64,000 nucleotides of DNA from Spirochaetota bacterium. GTDB taxonomy: Bacteria > Spirochaetota > Spirochaetia > Treponematales > Rectinemataceae. The notes beneath the pieces are model-generated. The model had not been told where the DNA came from. It worked only from the letters and a program-made list of their open reading frames with translations, and did not search any database. This document shows positions 43,975-53,715 of the stretch, in pieces. The stretch covers positions 248,001 to 312,000 of the forward strand of contig JAJUJQ010000001.1 in the NCBI GenBank assembly GCA_029265255.1, read 5' to 3'. The first letter of the stretch is position 1, and every line of letters begins with the position of its first letter. The translations under genes and the position numbers were made by a program.

Positions 43975-45095
43975 GCGGATGCTTCCTCATGCGAAGCGGG
44001 CGAAGCGCTGCGCAAAGAATGTGTTCGATGATAGGCGAGTGGTATTGTCTGCGTGGTGATGACCAACATAATCGCGGCCTGGAGGAGCGCGGCTAATTCC
44101 GAAGGCAGCCCTGACCCGATCATGATCTGATCGGAGCCGGACTTGAGGAAGGCCACGAATAACGCAGCCGAAATGATGCCATATTCACGATTCTGCGCGA
44201 GAAGAGCCACAGTGATCGCGCTCCACCCCAATCCGCCGGAAAAGCCACGGATGAGCCGGCCTTGGGTGCCGAGGATAAGAAGAGCGCCCGCGAGCCCGTG
44301 CAGCGCACCTGAAAGCGCCATTGCGCCTGTCTGATACGCAGCGACCCGAATGCCGCAGTATGAGGCAAATTCTTCGTTCTCCCCGCATATCCTGAGCTCG
44401 AAACCCACCCGGCTGTGGCTGCCCGCGAAGGCTGCAGCCGCGACAAGTATGAGAGCGAGGAAAATAGAACCGTCGAGCTTGGAGGGAGCCAGAATGTGAG
44501 GGAGCCTCAGAAACGAGGCAATTTCGCGCGTTGTCTGGAAATTGCTGTTGGGGTCCTGCAGCGGCCCTGCGACAAGGTAGTCCGTGACAGCAATGGTGAT
44601 GGCGGATAACAGAAAGGAAGAGATCATCTCAGAGACATGCCATATAGCCCTGAGAACCCCCGAGAAAGCGCCGAGCAGCGCTCCGGTCAGTATCCCCGCC
44701 GCGATGCTCATCCCCGCGACTGACGCGCTGGAAGCAGGTGATACGTGATCCTGGCATGCAAGAGCGACGACTGTCGCAGCAAGGGCGCCAGCATAGAGCT
44801 GTCCTTCACCGCCAAGATTGAAATTGCGTGATTTGAAGGCGATAAGAATCCCGAGCCCCGCGATCATGAGGGGCACCGCGTCAGCCACTAGATTGCCGGC
44901 AAAGTAACGGCTCGAAAAAGGAGTAAAGAAGAACTGCATTATGAGGTCAGGAAATCGGCTTTCTGAGCCATGGGACGACCCAAGGGCTGCGAGCGCGAGA
45001 ACAAAGATCGCGAGGAGCACCGAGGCGAGAAGTGCTGTCACGGTGCGCGACATATTGGACATCGGCTTTTGCGCCGTCATATCAGGTCTCCGCAT
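43971..45095 (-). CDS. ABC transporter permease (nucleoside/simple sugar type), first
   Basis: This is a 374-residue permease of the same family, longer at the N-terminus. Typical segments are FNLGGEGQLYAGALAATVVAL and the later RICGENEEFASYCGI. Its 5' end overlaps the ATPase gene by 19 bp. Together with the second permease it forms the membrane part of the transporter. Confidence 0.92.
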   Translation of the reverse strand: MRRPDMTAQKPMSNMSRTVTALLASVLLAIFVLALAALGSSHGSESRFPDLIMQFFFTPFSSRYFAGNLVADAVPLMIAGLGILIAFKSRNFNLGGEGQLYAGALAATVVALACQDHVSPASSASVAGMSIAAGILTGALLGAFSGVLRAIWHVSEMISSFLLSAITIAVTDYLVAGPLQDPNSNFQTTREIASFLRLPHILAPSKLDGSIFLALILVAAAAFAGSHSRVGFELRICGENEEFASYCGIRVAAYQTGAMALSGALHGLAGALLILGTQGRLIRGFSGGLGWSAITVALLAQNREYGIISAALFVAFLKSGSDQIMIGSGLPSELAALLQAAIMLVITTQTIPLAYHRTHSLRSASPASHEEASA

Positions 45096-46642
45096 GCAGA
45101 AACGCTTTCAGCCAAGGCAGTATTTCCTAGCATGGCCAAACCAATCCGTTCTCTGGTGAGTGTCTGGCCATAGGAGCTCTCCATATTCGCCTTACCGCGA
45201 TACAGCACTATCACGCGGTCCGAAAGTGAAAGGATTTCATCGACATCGGATGAGAGCAGGAGTACTGCAGTTCCTTTGTTTCTTGCGTCGAGGATCCTGC
45301 GTGAGATTTCTTCGGTGGTTTTCATATCCAGGCCCCAGGTAGGATCGCAAAGAATGAGCAGGTCCGCTCGGAGGAAAGAAAAGATTCGAGCCAGGGCGAG
45401 TTTTTGGATATTGCCTCCCGAAAGCTCCTCAACTTTTTGCTGCGGATGGGCGCTGATGCGAAACCGCGATATCGCGTCGAGCGTCGCGGATTTCGATTCC
45501 CTCGCATTCAGCCATCCTTTTTTGAAATAACGATGCCGCGCCAGGGCGATAAAATTATCCTGCACCGGTAAATGCGGGGCCATTCCCCGGCGCATTCTGT
45601 CCGAAGGGAGATACGCGATGTTTCCGTTGCGGATAAAGTGGCGGTACACGGTATAGTGGTGCGCGAGGAACGATTTTCCTTTGAACACGCAGGTCCCCTT
45701 TGAAGGAGGAAGAAAACCTCCAAGCACATCTTCGAGCGCTTCAAGCCCGTTGCCGCCTAACGCGCAGATGCCAAGAACCTCCCCTTCATGTACAGTGAAG
45801 GAGAGATGATCCAATAATGGACGACCACGGCTTTTCCCTTTGACACTCAGGTCTGCAATCGAAAGTATCGGCGAACCTGGATGACTTTCCGAGTGGTTCC
45901 TGACCGAAATGATATCGGTCGTACCCATAACAAGCCGGCTCAATTCACCAGCGCTGATATCGCGGACATGGAAGGTTCCTGCGGTTTTTCCATCCCTCAT
46001 GACAGTGACATAATCAGCGATCTCCATCACCTCGTCGATCTTATGGGTGATGATGAGGATGGTATGTCCCTTCTTTTTGATATCGATCAGCTTGCAGAAC
46101 AGCGCTTGGATTTCCTGTTCCGTAAGTACTGAAGTTGGTTCATCGAGAATGAGAATCGAGACGTTTCGGGCCAGCTGACGCAAAATCTCGACCTGCTGGC
46201 GGGCTCCGACGGCGAGAGTCCCCGCGGGCGCTTCAGGATCAAGCGAGAAGCCATATTCATTGACAAGAAAGAAAGCCTTACGCAGCAGGCTCTTGCGGTC
46301 GATCAGCCCTGTACGCGAAAGAGGCTCGATGCCGATCAAGATGTTTTCCGCGGCGCTAAGCTCGTTGAAAGTCTGGAAGTGCTGGTGGACCATGCCGATA
46401 CCCAGCATGCGCGCATCAGATGGATTGCGGATTTCCACCGTTCGGCCGCCTATTTCGATGGTTCCTGAGTCGGCATGTTCAATCCCGGCGAGGATTTTCA
46501 TGAGCGTAGATTTGCCGGCACCATTTTCGCCTACAATGGCGTGGATGCTCCCTCGAACCACCTCAAGACAGACATCATCGTTAGCCCGAATACCGGATGG
46601 GAGATACTGTTTGGTGATATGGAGCATCCTGACCGCATGCAT
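45077..46642 (-). CDS. ABC transporter ATP-binding protein, two-domain (nucleoside/simple sugar type)
   Basis: The 521-residue chain has two ABC domains. The first has GENGAGKSTLMKILAG and ILDEPTSVLT. The second has a degenerate nucleotide loop (LGGNGLEALEDVLGG) and LSGGNIQKLALARI. This pattern, with a non-canonical second site, is normal for YufO/NupO and RbsA-like proteins. It powers the BMP-dependent importer. Confidence 0.93.
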   Translation of the reverse strand: MHAVRMLHITKQYLPSGIRANDDVCLEVVRGSIHAIVGENGAGKSTLMKILAGIEHADSGTIEIGGRTVEIRNPSDARMLGIGMVHQHFQTFNELSAAENILIGIEPLSRTGLIDRKSLLRKAFFLVNEYGFSLDPEAPAGTLAVGARQQVEILRQLARNVSILILDEPTSVLTEQEIQALFCKLIDIKKKGHTILIITHKIDEVMEIADYVTVMRDGKTAGTFHVRDISAGELSRLVMGTTDIISVRNHSESHPGSPILSIADLSVKGKSRGRPLLDHLSFTVHEGEVLGICALGGNGLEALEDVLGGFLPPSKGTCVFKGKSFLAHHYTVYRHFIRNGNIAYLPSDRMRRGMAPHLPVQDNFIALARHRYFKKGWLNARESKSATLDAISRFRISAHPQQKVEELSGGNIQKLALARIFSFLRADLLILCDPTWGLDMKTTEEISRRILDARNKGTAVLLLSSDVDEILSLSDRVIVLYRGKANMESSYGQTLTRERIGLAMLGNTALAESVSACGDLI

Positions 46643-46652
46643 GGAAGTAACT

Positions 46653-47654
46653 CTACAGTGAAGGTACCGTGAAGGTCAGCTGTCCCGAGAGAATGGATTT
46701 GATCGCAGTATCTACCCTGCGACGAACTTGCTCGGGGACATTTTTAAGGTAGGAAGGGTGGGATGAAAGAAATTCGATATATCCTTCCTTCATACCGACC
46801 ACCTCCGCCTTGCCGAAAGGAAGCGTGCCGTTCAGCGCGGCTTTGAGACTCCGATAGGCGAGATCCTCCTGATGCAACACAGCACAGGCTAACACATGGT
46901 CAGGTGCGCGGCCGAATTCATTATCGTCGAAGAATACGAGGAAGCGGCCCATTTCCTGCGCTACCTTCACGACACCCTGACTCGCGGAGCCACATATTGG
47001 TAGAATGATATCCGCTCCCGACGCATAAAGGCTCCGGGCTAAATCCGCCGCCTTGGCCGCGTCATACCAGTTGCCGAGCACACGAATATCGAGCTGGAAG
47101 GAGGAATCGGCAGCTCTGAGTCCCTGAGTGAAGCCGGGAATAATCATTTTATCCATAACAGGATAGTTCTGGCCTATGATCATGCCGACTTTTTTCTCGG
47201 GATTGGTACCCTTGATGCCGGAAATCGAAACAAGGCCTGCAAGGTAGCCAGTGATATAGCCCTGTTCGATCTGGTTGTAGAGCACGCTGTAGATGTTTGG
47301 GTTGCCCTGAAGGTATCCGTCAAGACAAATGAATTTTTGAGAAGGAAATATCTTGGTGACCTTGTCTACAAGCTCGGGCATGGAAGGGTTGGATGTGATG
47401 ATGAGATCGAATTTGCCTGAAGCCACAAAAGAGGTCAGCTTTTCCTGCCATTCCGCCTGATTGAAGCCTGCTTCATAGATACGGGTGCTACCCTTCAGTT
47501 CGGCGGCAAGGCGTTCGGCCCCACGTGCCATGGTATCGTAAATAGGACTGCCTTCTCGTTGACCGGGGATAAAGACGCCGATTCTTGGGGTTTGTGCTAT
47601 CAAGCTGGCCGCGGCGATGACGGAGAATACAATATACGGTAAAATCCTGCGCAT
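46653..47654 (-). CDS. BMP-family (PnrA/Med-like) solute-binding protein
   Basis: The 333-residue protein has an N-terminal signal segment (about 1-22, no lipobox Cys) and the BMP fold: RIGVFIPGQREGSPIYD and the GQNYPVMDKMIIPGF segment. In spirochaetes BMP proteins such as PnrA bind purine nucleosides, so a nucleoside is the likely substrate. The start at 47654 has AGGAGG; a longer frame to 47765 would run across the divergent merR promoter. It is first in the ABC operon. Confidence 0.9.
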   Translation of the reverse strand: MRRILPYIVFSVIAAASLIAQTPRIGVFIPGQREGSPIYDTMARGAERLAAELKGSTRIYEAGFNQAEWQEKLTSFVASGKFDLIITSNPSMPELVDKVTKIFPSQKFICLDGYLQGNPNIYSVLYNQIEQGYITGYLAGLVSISGIKGTNPEKKVGMIIGQNYPVMDKMIIPGFTQGLRAADSSFQLDIRVLGNWYDAAKAADLARSLYASGADIILPICGSASQGVVKVAQEMGRFLVFFDDNEFGRAPDHVLACAVLHQEDLAYRSLKAALNGTLPFGKAEVVGMKEGYIEFLSSHPSYLKNVPEQVRRRVDTAIKSILSGQLTFTVPSL

Positions 47655-47710
47655 GGTGTTCCTCCTGCGTGCAGGGGGACGGTATGGTGAAAATTGCCGT
47701 GCCCTGAAAA

Positions 47711-47739
47711 TTGACGTAAACTTGAAATTTACGTAATAT
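47711..47739 (+). promoter_or_regulatory. merR promoter with embedded operator dyad
   Basis: TTGACG (47711-47716), 17 bp and TAATAT (47734-47739) drive merR. The spacer region holds a perfect 7-bp inverted repeat ACGTAAA-7 nt-TTTACGT (47714-47734), placed as a MerR-type operator between the divergent BMP and merR genes. Confidence 0.65.
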
Positions 47740-47777
47740 TCAGTATACAATTTTTCTGTATCCATGCAAGGGGTCGC

Positions 47778-48248
47778 ATGAGCGCCAGACTGCTGAAAAT
47801 CGGCGAACTCGCCCAGCTCTTCGGGGTGACACCACGCACTATCCGGTATTATGAAGAGCTCGGACTCATCGAGGCTTCGAATCGTACCGAAGGTCTACAT
47901 CGCCGCTATCCTGCCGATGTCATCATCCGTCTTCGGCGCCTCGGACAACTGAAATCGCTTGGCCTCAGCCTGAGCCAGATTCGCGAATTCTTTGATCTCG
48001 AGGCCAGAGATCCATCAGGTGAGCTATGCCGCCTTCTCCTGCTTGGCATCTATGAGGACAGAAAAAAGGAAGAAGAAGCCCTTATCCAGCAGGCCGAAGA
48101 GAGAATCCGCAATATTGATGAACGCATCGCCGCGCTTAAGGCAAAGACCTCGTTTTTCTCATGCCCAGGAGAAGAATGCGCTGGATGCGACTTCAGTGGT
48201 ACCTGTGATGGAAGCAGTCATCATGTGACTGAATCTGAACATAAATAA
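47778..48248 (+). CDS. MerR-family regulator with C-terminal cysteine cluster
   Basis: The 156-residue protein has the MerR winged helix (KIGELAQLFGVTPRTIRYYEELGLI, within residues about 6-30), a dimerisation coiled coil (about 85-125) and a short tail CPGEECAGCDFSGTC followed by HH. Four Cys and two His in about 20 residues could bind a metal or a redox signal. A perfect dyad in the divergent promoter is its probable operator. It likely controls the BMP ABC transporter and the adjacent kinase. Confidence 0.9.
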   Translation: MSARLLKIGELAQLFGVTPRTIRYYEELGLIEASNRTEGLHRRYPADVIIRLRRLGQLKSLGLSLSQIREFFDLEARDPSGELCRLLLLGIYEDRKKEEEALIQQAEERIRNIDERIAALKAKTSFFSCPGEECAGCDFSGTCDGSSHHVTESEHK

Positions 48249-48268
48249 ATGTGTCGAAAGGAACAACA

Positions 48269-49756
48269 ATGATACTTGCAGTCGATATCGGCACATCGCG
48301 CGCAAAAGCGGCTCTTTTTGACCTTTCTGGCAGTTGCCGAGCCATCGCTGCAGCGGATTATGAGGACCTGCAGCCTTTGCTGTCCACAGGAAAGGAGATC
48401 GATGCGAGGCTCTGGCTGCATGCTCTTGGATCGATGATAGCGGACCTTTCTCGAACCAGCCGCCGCGATGCCATTCAGGCAATTGTGATCTGCGGAAACG
48501 GTCCGACAATCCTTCCTATTGATGCGGAGGGAGAACCCCTTGCCCCTGCTATGTCCTGGCTTGATCGCCGTGCGACTGAAGAAGCCGAAGAAGCGGCCCG
48601 AATTCTCGGCCATCCTCTCGACGCTGCGTTCAATCTGCCAAAGATTCTCTGGCTTAAAAAGCATCGGCCCGAGCTCTATGAAGCAGCTCATCGCTTCGTT
48701 TCGTGCCCGGAATTCGTGATCGGACGTCTGACCGGCAGCTGGACGACTTGTGTCCCCAATCCCGGCTACACTGCGATCATCTGGGACGAGGCAGCGCTTC
48801 GTACGCTGGATCTCGATGAGCGCAAATTTCCCCCTTCGGTGCCAATTGGGGCAGTTGTCGGCTATGTGCATCAGAATGCTGCAGCCACCTTCGGCCTGCC
48901 ACGGGGAATTCCGGTCATCATGGGAGGCCCGGATTTTTTTGCCTCCCTTCTTGGTACAGCAACTGTTGCGCCCGGCAGAACCTGCGACAAAGGCGGTACA
49001 TCCGAAGGTGTCAACCTCTGTGCGGAGAAGCCTTCATTAAGGAGAGAAGAGCGAACACCCTCCGGATACCGGCCTGAGGCGGACAGCCTTCTGGTCATGC
49101 CTCATATTATCGAGCCCTATTTCAATATTTCGGGAGTCATCTCTACGAGCGGCAAAGCCCTTGCGTGGTTCAGGGACACTTTTCTACCCGGAGAATCATT
49201 CGAATCGATCTATTCCCGTGCTGCTGCGATACGCCCTGGGTCGGATGGACTCGTATTCCTTCCCTACCTTGCGGGAGAGCGTTCACCCCACTGGGATCCG
49301 GAAGCGAGCGCGCTTTTTGTTGGTTTGAGGCTTGAACACACGCGCGATCACATGGCGCGCGCCGTACTGGAAAGCGTCGCATTCGCTATCCGTGAGGTGA
49401 TTTCGGTCATGGAATCGATCGGTGCGAAGCCTGTCGATCTGCGCGCAACCGGTCTTCCTTCGCTTTCTCCGCTCTGGAATCAAATTAAAGCAGACATTAC
49501 CGGATTGCCGCTCATGGTGCCGGAATTCAGGGAGCCTGAGTTAGCGGGGTGTTTTGCGATAGGCCTTACTGCCCTTGGTGAGACTCCTGGATTTGTGCAG
49601 GCTGCTGAATTCGTGTTCTCACCCGGGCGCGTCTTTGAACCGCGAGCTGATACCGTCTCCCGTTATGAAGATTGCTTTTACGTCTATCGCGAAAGCTATG
49701 CGCGCCTGCGCGATCTGTTTCCTGTGCTGCGAAAGGCATCGATGCGGGAACAATAA
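48269..49756 (+). CDS. FGGY-family carbohydrate kinase
   Basis: The 495-residue kinase has the two FGGY domains: the N-terminal phosphate loop DIGTSRAKAALFDLSG, SWLDRRA, and the C-terminal PYLAGERSPHWDP and ATGLPSLSP segments. It resembles xylulokinase-like members; the sugar is not determinable. It starts at the ATG 48269 with AAAGGA ahead, 20 bp after merR, so it is probably co-regulated. It could phosphorylate a pentose released from imported nucleosides. Confidence 0.88.
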   Translation: MILAVDIGTSRAKAALFDLSGSCRAIAAADYEDLQPLLSTGKEIDARLWLHALGSMIADLSRTSRRDAIQAIVICGNGPTILPIDAEGEPLAPAMSWLDRRATEEAEEAARILGHPLDAAFNLPKILWLKKHRPELYEAAHRFVSCPEFVIGRLTGSWTTCVPNPGYTAIIWDEAALRTLDLDERKFPPSVPIGAVVGYVHQNAAATFGLPRGIPVIMGGPDFFASLLGTATVAPGRTCDKGGTSEGVNLCAEKPSLRREERTPSGYRPEADSLLVMPHIIEPYFNISGVISTSGKALAWFRDTFLPGESFESIYSRAAAIRPGSDGLVFLPYLAGERSPHWDPEASALFVGLRLEHTRDHMARAVLESVAFAIREVISVMESIGAKPVDLRATGLPSLSPLWNQIKADITGLPLMVPEFREPELAGCFAIGLTALGETPGFVQAAEFVFSPGRVFEPRADTVSRYEDCFYVYRESYARLRDLFPVLRKASMREQ

Positions 49757-49781
49757 GGCAGGTAAATCAGCGCTCGCTTCG

Positions 49782-50273
49782 TTACAGACTGCTAGCCCAG
49801 TCCTCGATGTCCTTCCAATTGCGAATATCAAGAGGAGGATTCCCCTTCACACCGAAAATAAAACGCGCCAATCCAGGCAGGGCCGAAGGTAGTCTGCCAT
49901 TGAATATTGCCATCGAATCTGCGCCGGCGAGCGCTCTGATGGTTTCGGCTTCCCGAGAAATCGCTCGCTTCCAGAGGTTGCCGCCCTGAGAATATAAATA
50001 TGATACGATGAATAGCGCGGAAGGGATTCCTCGCCCCGACACCTTCTCTTGAAGGAATGCGCGGAATTCCGGCAACACTTTCATGCCTTGAACAGGGCTG
50101 CCAAGCACTATACGATCAAATCCCTCTATCGAAGCGACCTCCGCGATTGGCTTGATGGTGACATCGTAGGGTGTGCCGGACTCATCCTTGCGTGCGGCCA
50201 GGATCTCGCCAATGCGCGCGGCGATTTCTTCCGTTGTACCGGTTTTCGAGACATAGGTTACAAGAATGTGCAT
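49782..50273 (-). CDS. Flavodoxin-domain protein
   Basis: The 163-residue protein opens with the flavodoxin FMN-phosphate loop (LVTYVSKTGTTEEIA) and has the GSPVQGMKVLPEF segment of the flavodoxin/menaquinone-dependent protoporphyrinogen oxidase group (HemG-like, Flavodoxin_5). It probably carries FMN and transfers electrons. AGGAG precedes the ATG at 50273, and the longer frame to 50324 runs into the kinase promoter. Confidence 0.85.
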   Translation of the reverse strand: MHILVTYVSKTGTTEEIAARIGEILAARKDESGTPYDVTIKPIAEVASIEGFDRIVLGSPVQGMKVLPEFRAFLQEKVSGRGIPSALFIVSYLYSQGGNLWKRAISREAETIRALAGADSMAIFNGRLPSALPGLARFIFGVKGNPPLDIRNWKDIEDWASSL

Positions 50274-50315
50274 TAAGCTTCTCCTGTGATGGGCATTATG
50301 AACCATTATCGATTG

Positions 50316-50344
50316 TTGTACCATCCTGCGAAATGCGTTATACT
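50316..50344 (+). promoter_or_regulatory. Promoter of the two-component system
   Basis: TTGTAC (50316-50321), 17 bp, TATACT (50339-50344). It predicts a transcript start near 50351, only a few bases before the GTG at 50355. Confidence 0.6.
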
Positions 50345-50354
50345 GTCAACCAAT

Positions 50355-52097
50355 GTGAACAAGGGCCCGAACATTCCTTCCATTTTTCCCATTTCCTACG
50401 AGAAGGGGGAATCAGTTCGCTTTCCTTTTTTCGAGAAGAATCCACAACACCCTCATCGACAGTTGATCGATACTGATTCCGTTCTTCGTTCTCTGTTTGA
50501 AAACGCGCATCACTTCGGTATTTTCAGGCTCAGAATCGAACCTGCGAATCCGGGGAAGGTGTCAGTCGTTCTGGCTAGCCCTTCTGTCAGTGAGATGATT
50601 GGCATCGAGGATCTGTCCGATTTTGCAAAGTGGTTCGATCATGTCCATCCCGACGATCTGGAACGGTTGAGGGAAGCGAACCATCGTACCCTCGAACAAG
50701 GGTCTTCCTACAACCAGATTGCGCGCATCTATAACCCGAAAGAAGGACGATGGAGGTGGATTCAAGTCATCACCAGTTCCGGTTTCGATTTACGAGGCAG
50801 ACTCTCACATCTTGATGGCATGCTCATCGATCTTACCGAACAGAAGGAAGCGGAGCGCGCTCTTCAGGAACTCAATATAACCCTCGAGCGACGAGTGCGC
50901 GACAGAACTGAGGAAATCGAACACCGGCGGCAGGCAGCCGAAAGTTTGCGAGACATTCTCCACATGATCAACTCAAACATGCCGCTGGAGGAGTTTCTTC
51001 AGAAGGCTGCTGAACTCGCAGCCCGGCAGCTGGGAGCTGGAGCATGTGTCATTCATCATTTAGATCTTGAGAAGGAAGTCATAACACAGCTAGCGGGGTA
51101 CGGGCTGGAAGGCATCTTCGAGAATCGCGCCAGACGGCCATTTTCCGCGCTTCCACATTCGGGAGGGGGTGACTATCTCAAGGCATTATTGAGAAAAAAA
51201 CCGATCTTCGGCAACTATGGTCCTCTTCCGGATCGGATCGATTGTATTAGAAATGACCCGACCATTCCTGATGCGATCAAGTCGGAACGGATTGCGCTTC
51301 GCGCACGATTTGCTGCTTCCTTCGCTGCCCCTTTGTATATTCAGGAAAGGCTTTATGGCGGGATCGTTTTCTATTACACTGATCCCCAAGAGTTTGATGA
51401 AGAGCAAGTACAGCTTGGCCTGACATTTGCGGGACAGTTTGCTCTTGCCATCGAAAATGCCATTCTCCGCGAACAGGCAGCCGAAGCAGCGGTGTTGTCT
51501 GAGCGTAACCGTATTGCGCGAGACCTTCATGACGCAGTCTCTCAGACTCTTTTTTCCGCAAGTCTGGTTGCGGAAGTGCTTCCCCGACTATGGCAGAAAA
51601 ACCCGGCTGCTGCCTCACAGAAGCTTGAAGAATTGCGCCAGCTGACTAAGGGAGCGCTTTCAGAAATGCGAACACTGCTCCTCGAGCTTCGGCCAGGCGC
51701 TCTTGCGGATATGGATCTCGCTGAACTGCTCAAATACCTCGCAAATGCCTGCATGGGCCGGACGCTTGTACCAGTTAACCTTTCGATCGATGGCGCATGG
51801 GATCCCCCGACGGTGGTAAAAGAAGTTGTCTACCGCGTCGCGCAGGAATCGCTCAACAATGTCATCAAGCATTCGGAGGCGTCTCAGGTAAGTGTTGCGC
51901 TCCTGCGGGATGCACATCATGTTACACTTGAAGTGAGGGATAATGGCAAAGGATTTGATCCCTCCGAAGTACAGGCGGCGCGGTTCGGGCTCGGTATCAT
52001 GCAGGAGAGGGCAGCACTAATAAAAGGCTTGCTGGAGGTGCGCAGCGCTCCAGGTAAAGGAACCACAGTCATGTTCAAATGGAAGGAACCACAATGA
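50355..52097 (+). CDS. PAS-GAF sensor histidine kinase (NarX/LiaS-type HisKA_3)
   Basis: This kinase of about 580 residues has a PAS domain (about 40-170, ending in a LTEQKEAE coiled coil), a GAF domain (about 200-380), the HisKA_3 dimerisation helix with the phospho-acceptor in ARDLHDAVSQTLF, and a HATPase with DNGKGFDP. No membrane helix is present, so it senses a cytoplasmic signal. The start is uncertain: the frame is open from 50286, but the promoter favours the GTG at 50355, with almost no leader. Its stop overlaps the response-regulator start. Confidence 0.9.
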   Translation: MNKGPNIPSIFPISYEKGESVRFPFFEKNPQHPHRQLIDTDSVLRSLFENAHHFGIFRLRIEPANPGKVSVVLASPSVSEMIGIEDLSDFAKWFDHVHPDDLERLREANHRTLEQGSSYNQIARIYNPKEGRWRWIQVITSSGFDLRGRLSHLDGMLIDLTEQKEAERALQELNITLERRVRDRTEEIEHRRQAAESLRDILHMINSNMPLEEFLQKAAELAARQLGAGACVIHHLDLEKEVITQLAGYGLEGIFENRARRPFSALPHSGGGDYLKALLRKKPIFGNYGPLPDRIDCIRNDPTIPDAIKSERIALRARFAASFAAPLYIQERLYGGIVFYYTDPQEFDEEQVQLGLTFAGQFALAIENAILREQAAEAAVLSERNRIARDLHDAVSQTLFSASLVAEVLPRLWQKNPAAASQKLEELRQLTKGALSEMRTLLLELRPGALADMDLAELLKYLANACMGRTLVPVNLSIDGAWDPPTVVKEVVYRVAQESLNNVIKHSEASQVSVALLRDAHHVTLEVRDNGKGFDPSEVQAARFGLGIMQERAALIKGLLEVRSAPGKGTTVMFKWKEPQ

Positions 52098-52741
52098 TGA
52101 CGGCGACAGAACCGGTCAAGGTCATGCTTGTAGACGATCACGCGGTCGTGCGACGCGGTCTGGCGACGTTTCTCATGACCTGTGATGATATTGTATTGGT
52201 AGGAGAGGCGGCGAGCGGAGAGCAAGCCCTCCAGCTCTGCGAGAAACTCAAGCCCGATGTGGTGTTGATGGACCTGGTTATGCCGGGTATGGACGGAGCG
52301 ACGACGACGCGGCGCATCCGCGAACACTGTCCTGATATCCAGGTCATCGCGCTGACGAGTTTCAAGGAGCAGGAGCTCGTGCAGGGAGCGCTGGACGCGG
52401 GAGCGATTGGCTATCTTCTCAAGGATGTCAGCGCCGACGAACTCGCGCGGGCAATACGTGCAGCTTCTGCAGGCAAGCCGACACTCGCGCCAGAAGCAGC
52501 GCAGGTTCTCATGCATGCTGCCCGACATCATGCTGATGCATTAGGGCAGGATCTGACCTCCCGTGAGAAAGAGGTACTTGCGCTCATGGCCGAAGGGCTC
52601 AACAACAATCGCATCGCAGAGCGGCTCGGTGTGAGTATTTCCACCGCTAAATTTCATGTTAGCAGCATATTATGGAAGCTTGGCGCATTTTCCCGAACCG
52701 AGGCAGTTGCCATTGCGCTCCAGCATAAACTAGTCGACTGA
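52094..52741 (+). CDS. NarL/LuxR-family response regulator
   Basis: The 215-residue protein has a receiver domain (acidic pair in LVDDH, phospho-acceptor Asp near residue 60 in VLMDLVMPGMDG, Lys in LLKD) and a C-terminal LuxR helix-turn-helix (LTSREKEVLALMAEGL; KFHVSSILWKLG). AAGGAA precedes the ATG at 52094, which overlaps the kinase stop. It is the cognate output of the upstream kinase. Targets are unknown. Confidence 0.94.
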   Translation: MMTATEPVKVMLVDDHAVVRRGLATFLMTCDDIVLVGEAASGEQALQLCEKLKPDVVLMDLVMPGMDGATTTRRIREHCPDIQVIALTSFKEQELVQGALDAGAIGYLLKDVSADELARAIRAASAGKPTLAPEAAQVLMHAARHHADALGQDLTSREKEVLALMAEGLNNNRIAERLGVSISTAKFHVSSILWKLGAFSRTEAVAIALQHKLVD

Positions 52742-52832
52742 CCAGTTCCTTTCCTGTCCAGCTGGCCGATGCCACCGCGTGCGATAGCAGCTATGGTAAC
52801 TATCAGATGCACATGTCATCCGGGAGTCGGCC

Positions 52833-53585
52833 ATGATCCGGAACTTGCTTTGGGATATCGACGGCGTTCTATTCGATACCTCACCGGCTGTGGTCTATAC
52901 GATCAGTAAAGCCTTGAGCCAATTCGGACATCCGGTCGCGCTGAATGTAATCGAAAACCTGGGCTGTGTCTCGATCGATACTTCTGTCGAAACCATCGCA
53001 GCACATTTTCATCTCGACCCTGTTGCGGTTCGAAGCCTTGCGGAAGAAATCTATCGAAAGATTCCTGCCGCCAACCTGTCGGAAATGCCCGGCGCCCGTT
53101 CCCTCTGTGAATGGGCGAAGCGGCATGGCGGCAGGAACCTTATTCTTACCAATTATCCTGCGGATATTGCGGTGGCTTTTCTTCGTGCGCATTCGATGGA
53201 AGACCTGATTGAGGGTATCTTTAGTATCGACCAGGGATATCTTCCAAAGCCAGCCCCTGCGATGATACTCGCGGCGCTTGGCAGGTATGGACTCGAAGCG
53301 GACGAGACACTTCTCATCGGCAACCGCCGTATCGATATCGAAGCGGCAATGAACGCGGGTGTCCATACCTGCTTGATAGGAAAGGCGGCGTTGACTGGAA
53401 ACGCCGAATTTCGCATTCAAAGTTACGGCTTCCTCCTCGATCGGCTTGCGGAAATGCAAATCGATTCTCATAGTCTCTCAAACGCCTGTCTCTTTCTTCC
53501 GCCTCAATCAACGCTTTTCCTCAATCCTTCTGCGCGTCCCTACTGCCCTGGCATCGCCATTGTGGCAGCTCGTTGCGACATCTGA
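52833..53585 (+). CDS. HAD-superfamily hydrolase with extra C-terminal tail
   Basis: This is a HAD phosphatase/phosphoglycolate-phosphatase-like protein with motif I WDIDGVLFDT, motif II LTNYP, Lys in YLPKPAP and motif IV IGNRRIDIEAAMNAG. The HAD core ends near residue 212. The last 38 residues (Leu/Pro-rich) have no HAD character and may be a non-conserved extension. GGGAG lies seven bases before the ATG. The substrate is unknown. Confidence 0.85.
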   Translation: MIRNLLWDIDGVLFDTSPAVVYTISKALSQFGHPVALNVIENLGCVSIDTSVETIAAHFHLDPVAVRSLAEEIYRKIPAANLSEMPGARSLCEWAKRHGGRNLILTNYPADIAVAFLRAHSMEDLIEGIFSIDQGYLPKPAPAMILAALGRYGLEADETLLIGNRRIDIEAAMNAGVHTCLIGKAALTGNAEFRIQSYGFLLDRLAEMQIDSHSLSNACLFLPPQSTLFLNPSARPYCPGIAIVAARCDI

Positions 53586-53715
53586 CAGAATGGCCTGTCC
53601 ACTTGACCAGGACAAGGCCCGGTCAGATTGCGAACCGTCTACTGTCCGTATGCCTGATGCGGGAAAAAGATAATCTCAGTATCGTTTCGGTATGACTTCA
53701 AACAAGGAGCATACC

